This document shows positions 58,688-64,000 of a stretch of 64,000 bases of DNA, piece after piece; position 1 is the first letter of the stretch, and each line of letters starts with the position of its first letter. Origin of the DNA: Brevibacillus panacihumi W25. GTDB lineage: Bacteria; Bacillota; Bacilli; Brevibacillales; Brevibacillaceae. Where the stretch lies: positions 310,001 through 374,000 of the forward strand of contig NZ_KI629785.1 in assembly GCF_000503775.1 (NCBI RefSeq). The letters run 5' to 3'. The position numbers were made by a program, and so were the translations under genes. The notes beneath the pieces are model-generated. The model was given only the letters and a program-made list of their open reading frames with translations, was not told where the DNA came from and did not search any database.

Positions 58688-59206
58688 TCACAGCAAGCCT
58701 TCCATCAGATGACAGACGACACGCTTGTTCGCAATATCGACTTCCTTGATGCAATCATCGATATAAGGCAGCAGGACCTCTCCACGATTGCCTTTGACCA
58801 CCCAGACGTCATTGGCCCCTGTCTGGAGGACTTCATTGATGGCTCCGAGCTCTTCTCCCTCATCCGTGACCACTTCACAGCCGATCAGTTCGTGAATGTA
58901 GAACTCATCCTCTTCCAGCTCCATCAGGTCGGATTCCGGCACCTTCAATTCGCCGCCCTTGTACTTCTCGATGTCATTAATGTGGCCGTATCCCTGAAAG
59001 CTGATGATCTCGAAATCCTTATGGGCACGCCGCGAAGCTACTTTGAGCTTCAATGGCTGGTCAAGCAAAGAATGAAACAGATACAGCTCGCTTCCTTTGC
59101 GAAAGCGTTCATCAGGAAAATCGCTGGTTGAGATCACACGCACTTCTCCGCGCAAACCATGCGTGTTCACCAGCTTCCCGACTGTAAAAAAACGCTCCTG
59201 GGTCAA
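58688..59206 (-). CDS. rimM: 16S rRNA processing protein RimM
   Basis: RimM assists 30S assembly. The 172-residue protein has the N-terminal beta-barrel (VGKLVNTHGLRGEVRV) and the PRC-barrel domain (EDEFYIHELIGCEVVTDEGE, VWVVKGNRGEVLLPYIDDCI). Confidence 0.97.
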   Translation of the reverse strand: MTQERFFTVGKLVNTHGLRGEVRVISTSDFPDERFRKGSELYLFHSLLDQPLKLKVASRRAHKDFEIISFQGYGHINDIEKYKGGELKVPESDLMELEEDEFYIHELIGCEVVTDEGEELGAINEVLQTGANDVWVVKGNRGEVLLPYIDDCIKEVDIANKRVVCHLMEGLL

Positions 59207-59242
59207 ATGATACCCTCCTTTATAGGTAGCTGAGTAAGTCCA

Positions 59243-59653
59243 TCAGGTCCGTTGCCGGATTTCATGCACTCGCCCGTCTTTTATCAGGATTTCCGTTCCA
59301 GCCATGATTTCATCCCATACATCCCCTACTTGGATGTTGACGGGACTTTGCACGGTCTGATAATCCAGTTCACTGCCAATTGGCAATTTTTCTGCTTGCA
59401 GGAGCTGATACTGCAGATTCTCCAGCTTCTCCTGCCGCTGTCGTTCCTCGCGGGCGATTTTTTCTTGCGCCAGCGAATAGCGTTCCGCCGATTTTTTCTT
59501 CGCATCGGCAAGAATTTTCTTCGCCTGAAATTGCCATCGCTGCCATTCGTCCTTTTGCTGCTGAATCTGCCTTTGGTACTGATCCACCAAAACAGCCCTA
59601 GCCGCCTCTGTCATGATGATTTTCACCTGGACAGAGCGATAAATCGTAAGCAT
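59243..59653 (-). CDS. ylqD: YlqD family protein
   Basis: The 136-residue protein has an N-terminal YlqD segment (SVQVKIIMTEAARAVLVDQY), a charged coiled coil (about 25-80) and a C-terminal beta region with PVNIQVGDVWDEIMAGTEIL. Its function is unknown. The ATG at 59653 with AAAGGAAG upstream is preferred over 59677. Position between khpA and rimM is conserved in Bacillales. Confidence 0.88.
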   Translation of the reverse strand: MLTIYRSVQVKIIMTEAARAVLVDQYQRQIQQQKDEWQRWQFQAKKILADAKKKSAERYSLAQEKIAREERQRQEKLENLQYQLLQAEKLPIGSELDYQTVQSPVNIQVGDVWDEIMAGTEILIKDGRVHEIRQRT

Positions 59654-59733
59654 GCTTGCCACTTCCTTTCGACGCAAGAAAGATCGATCCGCGTTTTATC
59701 GAAAAAAAAGACTGGGAAGCTCCCAGCCTTTTC

Positions 59734-59964
59734 TCAGACAATCTCAACCGTGACGCGCTTGTCCGTATCGACGGAAGCAGCCATCACGACGGTGCGCAGG
59801 GCCTTGGCGATACGTCCCTGTTTGCCGATAATTTTCCCCATATCATCAGGATGTACCGACAACTCATATACGAGCGTACGCTCCTTGTCCACTGCATTCA
59901 CACGAACCTCATGCGGATGATCGACGAGAGCCTTTGCGATCGTTTCGACCAGTGCTTTCATCAT
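59734..59964 (-). CDS. khpA: KH-domain RNA-binding protein KhpA (YlqC)
   Basis: This 76-residue single KH-domain protein has the GKIIGKQGRIAKALRTVV motif. KhpA homologues bind mRNA and sRNA, and partner KhpB/Jag in other Firmicutes. It follows rpsP by 20 bp. Confidence 0.95.
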   Translation of the reverse strand: MMKALVETIAKALVDHPHEVRVNAVDKERTLVYELSVHPDDMGKIIGKQGRIAKALRTVVMAASVDTDKRVTVEIV

Positions 59965-59984
59965 CAGACCTCCAGATGATCGGC

Positions 59985-60257
59985 TTATTTGCCGTATTTG
60001 GTTTCGTGTACTTTTGCCATTACGCCTTCTTTGGAGAGCAGGTTGCGAACTGTGTCAGTCGGAGCTGCACCGTTCAGGATCCATTGTACCGCTTTTTCGG
60101 TATCAATGTTCACTACTGCCGGTTGTGCAACCGGGTTGTAGTACCCAATCTCTTCAATGAAACGGCCATCGCGAGGGGAACGAGAATCAGCTACTACCAC
60201 ACGGTAGAAAGGAGCTCTCTTGGAACCCATGCGTTTCAGACGGATTTTTACTGCCAT
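59985..60257 (-). CDS. rpsP: 30S ribosomal protein S16
   Basis: S16 is 90 residues with [20 protein letters not shown] and [15 protein letters not shown]. It lies after ffh with a 110-bp gap and before khpA. Confidence 0.99.
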   Translation of the reverse strand: MAVKIRLKRMGSKRAPFYRVVVADSRSPRDGRFIEEIGYYNPVAQPAVVNIDTEKAVQWILNGAAPTDTVRNLLSKEGVMAKVHETKYGK

Positions 60258-60367
60258 GTTGTTTCACCTCCTGTATGGATCAACGCAACGCTCGATTGCG
60301 TTGGTGCTGCTTTATCTGAACCATCGCGCCTCTGGCCTTTGTCAGCGGCGCGAAGAGATCATGCAAG

Positions 60368-61783
60368 TTATTTGAATGGGGGCTTGAAGTTGAACGGGAA
60401 GTTCATGCCTCCTGGATTGCCGCCTTTGCCTTTGCCCATGAACGGAAGGCCCATGCCGCCTTTTTTCTTGGACTTCTTCATCATTTTCTCAGCGGTGCCG
60501 GAGAACTGCTTCATCATTTTCTTCATATCGTCGAACTGCTTGATGAACCGGTTCACTTCCTGAATGCTGGTGCCGCTGCCTGCCGCAATGCGCTTGCGTC
60601 GGCTTGCGTTGAGCAGATCAGGATTGGCTCGCTCCGCTTTGGTCATGGATTTGGCAATCGCTTCTACGCGGGCAATCTGCTTTTCGTCCACGTTCATTTT
60701 GCCCTTCATCTTGTTCATTCCAGGCAGCATGCCGAGAATGTCCTCAAAAGGTCCCATATTGCGAAGCTGCTGCATGGAATCAAGGAACATGTCAAAGGTG
60801 AACTCACCTTGACGCATCTGACGCTCCATGTCGCGCGCCTTCTCTTCATCGACGTTGGCTTGCGCCTTTTCGATCAGGCTCAGCACGTCGCCCATTCCGA
60901 GAATCCGGGATGCCATGCGATCCGGGTGGAACGCTTCGAGCGCGTCCATTTTCTCGCCCATCGCAGCGAACTTGATCGGCTTGCCTGTGACAGCCTTGAC
61001 GGAGAGTGCCGCACCACCGCGCGTGTCGCCATCCAGCTTGGTCAGGACTACACCTGTCAGCTCCAGCTGGCTGTTGAAGCTTTCTGCCACATTGACCGCA
61101 TCTTGACCGGTCATGGCATCGACGACGAGCAAAATCTCATCGGGCTTGGCTACCTCGCGAACCTGTTTCAGCTCTTCCATCAGCGCTTCATCGATGTGCA
61201 GGCGACCTGCCGTATCGATCAGGACCACGTCGAGGTTGTTCGCTTTGGCATGCTCAATGGCTTGCCGTGCAATCTCTACGGGACTAACCTGATCACCGAG
61301 TGCGAAGACGGGGATGTTCAGTTGTTCACCCAAAACCTGCAATTGCTTGATTGCCGCCGGACGATAAATATCGCCTGCTACCATCAATGGCTTGCGGTTT
61401 TGTTTAGTCAAATACTTGGCGAGTTTTCCTGTCGTGGTCGTCTTACCCGCCCCTTGCAAGCCTGCCATCATGATGACAGTCGGAGGACGATGGGACATCG
61501 TCAGTTGGGCAACGTTGCCGCCCATCAGCTCGACCAGCTCTTCGTTGACGATCTTGATGACCATCTGGCCAGGCGTCAGGCTTTTCATGACTTCCTGCCC
61601 GACTGCGCGTTCCTTGACGCGAGCCACGAAGTCTTTTACTACTTTAAAGTTAACGTCTGCTTCCAGCAGGGCCAGGCGAACTTCACGCATCGCTTCATTG
61701 ACGATCGTCTCGTCAATCTTGCCTCTGCCTCGCAGCTTGTCAAACGCGTTCTGCAGCCGATTGGCCAAGCTCTCAAACGCCAT
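60368..61783 (-). CDS. ffh: Signal recognition particle protein Ffh
   Basis: Ffh targets nascent membrane proteins with 4.5S RNA. The 471 residues have the N and G domains (GLQGAGKTTTTGKLA, VDAMTGQDAVNV, TKLDGDTRGGAAL) and the Met-rich M domain (about 300-430), ending in a Gly/Lys/Phe-rich tail longer than minimal Ffh. Confidence 0.98.
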   Translation of the reverse strand: MAFESLANRLQNAFDKLRGRGKIDETIVNEAMREVRLALLEADVNFKVVKDFVARVKERAVGQEVMKSLTPGQMVIKIVNEELVELMGGNVAQLTMSHRPPTVIMMAGLQGAGKTTTTGKLAKYLTKQNRKPLMVAGDIYRPAAIKQLQVLGEQLNIPVFALGDQVSPVEIARQAIEHAKANNLDVVLIDTAGRLHIDEALMEELKQVREVAKPDEILLVVDAMTGQDAVNVAESFNSQLELTGVVLTKLDGDTRGGAALSVKAVTGKPIKFAAMGEKMDALEAFHPDRMASRILGMGDVLSLIEKAQANVDEEKARDMERQMRQGEFTFDMFLDSMQQLRNMGPFEDILGMLPGMNKMKGKMNVDEKQIARVEAIAKSMTKAERANPDLLNASRRKRIAAGSGTSIQEVNRFIKQFDDMKKMMKQFSGTAEKMMKKSKKKGGMGLPFMGKGKGGNPGGMNFPFNFKPPFK

Positions 61784-61793
61784 GCGAGCCCTC

Positions 61794-62132
61794 CTAATCC
61801 ATCTCTGACAGTTGGTGGAGCAAAGTGTTCAGTTCCTCTCTCGCCGCCTCGTCCGCCAACCCCTGGACCAGCTCATTCATGCGGTTCAGCACGTTCATGC
61901 GCTGTTCATGCTTCCAAGCGAGTCGCAGCTTTTCATCGTATTCGAAAAGTTGCTTTTCAGCCCGCTTGATATGGTCATAAACGGCTTGACGGCTCACCTC
62001 ATGCATTTCGGCAATTTCGCCGAGCGACAAATCATCCAGATAGTACAATTCCAGATATTCGCGCTGCTTTCCTTTCAGCAAGGGAGCGTAAAAGTCAAAC
62101 AAGAGATTGACTTGATTGGTCTTCTCGAGCAT
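61794..62132 (-). CDS. ylxM: YlxM SRP-associated HTH protein
   Basis: YlxM (112 residues) has a sigma-like HTH ([20 protein letters not shown]) and precedes ffh, stimulating SRP GTPase activity in streptococci. The ATG at 62132 has AAAGGA eight bases upstream. Confidence 0.94.
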   Translation of the reverse strand: MLEKTNQVNLLFDFYAPLLKGKQREYLELYYLDDLSLGEIAEMHEVSRQAVYDHIKRAEKQLFEYDEKLRLAWKHEQRMNVLNRMNELVQGLADEAAREELNTLLHQLSEMD

Positions 62133-62170
62133 CGTAACCAATCCTTTGCTATGAGGTACTCGACTCCAAT

Positions 62171-62193
62171 CTGTAAAGACATTTTCTTTACAG
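62171..62193 (-). promoter_or_regulatory. Hairpin at the 5' end of ylxM-ffh mRNA
   Basis: Perfect arms CTGTAAAG/CTTTACAG (62171-62178, 62186-62193) lie just downstream of the -10 hexamer, near the expected transcript start. It could be a 5' stabiliser or an operator. Confidence 0.5.
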
Positions 62194-62203
62194 CACGTAG
62201 TTT

Positions 62204-62232
62204 ATAGTACCCAATTCCCAACCTAGTGTCAA
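62204..62232 (-). promoter_or_regulatory. SigA promoter of ylxM-ffh operon
   Basis: TTGACA (62227-62232) and TACTAT (62204-62209) are 17 bp apart on the minus strand, about 72 bases before the ylxM start. Confidence 0.85.
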
Positions 62233-62282
62233 GCATTTTTATTGACATATGAATTTCGCTTCATCGAATCAGACCATTCATG

Positions 62283-63290
62283 CTATCCCTGAGGGTTTTC
62301 CGCTTCGGTCTCCTGTTGAATCAGCCCGGCAAACAAGGCGTGGACGAACTGCTCCGGATCAAACGGCTGCAGGTCATCCATTTTCTCGCCGAGGCCTACG
62401 TACTTCACCGGAATGTTTAACTCATTGCGAATGGCGATGACGATGCCGCCTTTTGCCGTGCCGTCCAGCTTGGTCAGCACAATTCCGGTCACGCCAGCCG
62501 ATTCGCCAAACGTCTTCGCCTGGGAAAGGGCATTTTGTCCCGTGGTCGCATCCAGCACAAGCAGTACTTCATGCGGCGCTCCGGGAAGCTCGCGGGCGAG
62601 CACACGGTGCACCTTCGCCAGCTCCTCCATCAGGTTGACCTTGTTTTGCAGGCGGCCTGCCGTATCACACAGCAAAACGTCGACATTGCGCGACTTCGCT
62701 GCCTGTACCGCGTCGTAGATCACGGCGGCGGGATCAGAGCCTTGCTGTTGCTTGATCACTTCCACACCGACGCGATCTCCCCAGACTTCCAGCTGTTCAA
62801 TGGCTGCCGCACGGAAGGTGTCGCCTGCTGCCAGCAGCACTTTTTTTCCTTGCTGTTTGAACATATGCGCCATTTTCCCGATGGTGGTCGTTTTTCCGAC
62901 GCCGTTTACCCCTACGAACAAAATGACGTTCAGGCGCCCGTCCTCGATGCGCAGCGCTGTGTCTGCTGCTTCATCGTTTTTCAGCAGAGCCACCAGTTTT
63001 TCCGAGAGAATCGGCTGCAGGTCAATGGCATTCTCGATTTTGTGTTTGCGGACTTCGCCGCGAAGCTCGTCGATCAACTCCATCACCGTATTGACGCCGA
63101 CATCGGAGGTGATCAGGATTTCTTCCAGTTCGTCAAAAAAGTCATCATCAATCTTTTTATAGCGGCGGACGAGGTCCTCTACCTTTTCTACCAGCAAATC
63201 TCTGGTTTTGGCGAGTCCATCGGTAAACTTCTGGGTTACCTCTTCCGACTTCTGCACAATCGCATCGCGAAGGCGTTTGAAAAAGCTCAT
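62283..63290 (-). CDS. ftsY: Signal recognition particle receptor FtsY
   Basis: FtsY docks SRP at the membrane. The 335-residue product has the N domain and NG GTPase: GVNGVGKTTTIGKMAHMF, DTFRAAAIEQLEVWGDRVGV, LCDTAGRLQNK, TKLDGTAKGGIV. The ATG at 63290 is preferred. No long acidic A domain is present, as in other Gram-positives. Confidence 0.98.
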   Translation of the reverse strand: MSFFKRLRDAIVQKSEEVTQKFTDGLAKTRDLLVEKVEDLVRRYKKIDDDFFDELEEILITSDVGVNTVMELIDELRGEVRKHKIENAIDLQPILSEKLVALLKNDEAADTALRIEDGRLNVILFVGVNGVGKTTTIGKMAHMFKQQGKKVLLAAGDTFRAAAIEQLEVWGDRVGVEVIKQQQGSDPAAVIYDAVQAAKSRNVDVLLCDTAGRLQNKVNLMEELAKVHRVLARELPGAPHEVLLVLDATTGQNALSQAKTFGESAGVTGIVLTKLDGTAKGGIVIAIRNELNIPVKYVGLGEKMDDLQPFDPEQFVHALFAGLIQQETEAENPQG

Positions 63291-63326
63291 CTTCATCTTC
63301 CTTTGACTGGTAATTTCGTGCAGGGC

Positions 63327-64000
63327 TTACGAAGCGGACTCGATGAACTTGCTGCTCTCCTCCAGTTTAACGGAAACCAGCTTGGAGACGCCACCCTCCT
63401 GCATCGTAATGCCGTACAGCACATCCGCACTCTCCATCGTTCCTTTGCGGTGGGTCACGCAGATAAACTGTGTCTGGCTGCTGAATTGGTGCATGTACTC
63501 GGCAAAACGGTTGACGTTGGCTTCGTCCAAAGCGGCTTCTACCTCGTCCAATACACAGAAAGGAACGGGCTTGACACGCAGAATCGCAAATAGCAATGCC
63601 ATGGCAGTCAGGGCACGCTCCCCACCCGACAGCAGGGCCAGGTTTTGCAGCTTTTTCCCTGGCGGCTGGGCGACGATATCAATCCCGGTCTCCAGCAAAT
63701 TCTCCGGGTTGGAGAGCACAAGATCAGCCCGTCCTCCCCCGAACAATGCAACGAAAACATCGCGGAACTGCTCCTGGATGGCATCGAAGGTCTCCTTGAA
63801 ACGTCTGGACATCTCCGTATCCATTTCCAAAATGACCTGATACAGCATTTCCTTGGCTTCATTCAAATCCGCTTCCTGCGTGCTTAAGAACTGCTGACGC
63901 TCATACAAGCGCTCGTACTCTTCAATCGCGCCCAGATTCACCGTACCCAGAGCCGCAATCTCTTTTTTCAGTCGGTTCACGATTTGCGTCTCGTCAGCGA
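63327..64000 (-). CDS. smc: Chromosome segregation protein SMC, C-terminal part (cut by window edge)
   Basis: The frame is open to the window edge. It shows the end of the second coiled coil, then the C-terminal ATPase lobe with the LSGGERALTAMALLFAIL signature and Walker B PFCVLDEVEAALDEANV. SMC condenses and segregates the chromosome; the N-terminal Walker A lies outside. The gene starts beyond 64000. Confidence 0.98.
   Translation of the reverse strand, partial: ADETQIVNRLKKEIAALGTVNLGAIEEYERLYERQQFLSTQEADLNEAKEMLYQVILEMDTEMSRRFKETFDAIQEQFRDVFVALFGGGRADLVLSNPENLLETGIDIVAQPPGKKLQNLALLSGGERALTAMALLFAILRVKPVPFCVLDEVEAALDEANVNRFAEYMHQFSSQTQFICVTHRKGTMESADVLYGITMQEGGVSKLVSVKLEESSKFIESAS

Noticed and set aside
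57902..59131. 409-codon plus-strand frame opposite trmD and rimM
   Set aside because: Antisense to two well-conserved genes with all motifs intact.

Overview
The window looks like the chromosome of a motile, spore-forming member of the Bacillales, most likely Brevibacillus or a close Paenibacillaceae relative. The basis is gene order and gene content: smc-ftsY-ylxM-ffh-rpsP-khpA-ylqD-rimM-trmD-rplS-lepB-rbgA-rnhB-ylqG-ylqH, then sucC-sucD-dprA-topA-trmFO-xerC-hslV-hslU-codY, then the fla/che operon starting at flgB. All of this conserved backbone lies on the minus strand, so it reads from high to low coordinates. A sporulenol-synthase-like triterpene cyclase also fits a Bacillus-type spore former. 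Species assignment is inference.

Region 1 (1-15606) is the promoter-proximal fla/che operon: flgB, flgC, fliE, fliF, fliG, fliH, fliI, fliJ, a MotE-like protein, fliK, a small flagellar protein, the hook protein, swrD/flbD, fliL, fliM, fliY, cheY, fliO, fliP, fliQ and the first codons of fliR. Many genes overlap or nearly touch. The hook-cap gene flgD is absent from its expected place. Region 2 (15607-26340) holds codY, hslUV, xerC, trmFO, topA, dprA and sucDC.

Region 3 (26340-52200) is an accessory block separating sucC from yraN. It contains a lipoprotein gene broken by an in-frame TAG, an AlbA_2-domain gene, SCP2 and YbjQ small proteins, a two-gene CBS-GGDEF module, an Rrf2 regulator with a flavoprotein reductase, a divergent HxlR/DHFR-like pair, a frameshifted DUF2515 gene, a triterpene cyclase, a chagasin-type inhibitor and comM. 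It ends in a nest of four insertion sequences (39701-48639). One host gene is cut by an IS3-family element and, separately, by an IS21-family element. That IS21 element is itself cut by a second IS21 and by an IS256-family element. Target duplications are readable at all four insertions, so the original gene can be rebuilt on paper. To the right are decayed comM-like fragments, a secreted protein of unknown function and an eight-repeat Ig-like surface protein.

Region 4 (52204-64000) returns to the backbone: yraN, two flagellar-export-related genes (ylqH and ylqG types), rnhB, rbgA, lepB, rplS, trmD, rimM, ylqD, khpA, rpsP, ffh, ylxM, ftsY and the 3' end of smc. The SRP pathway, ribosome maturation and tRNA modification genes are clustered here as in other Bacillales. 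Start codons were moved from the longest possible reading frame wherever a Shine-Dalgarno sequence and family N-terminus agreed; flgB and fliH appear to use TTG.
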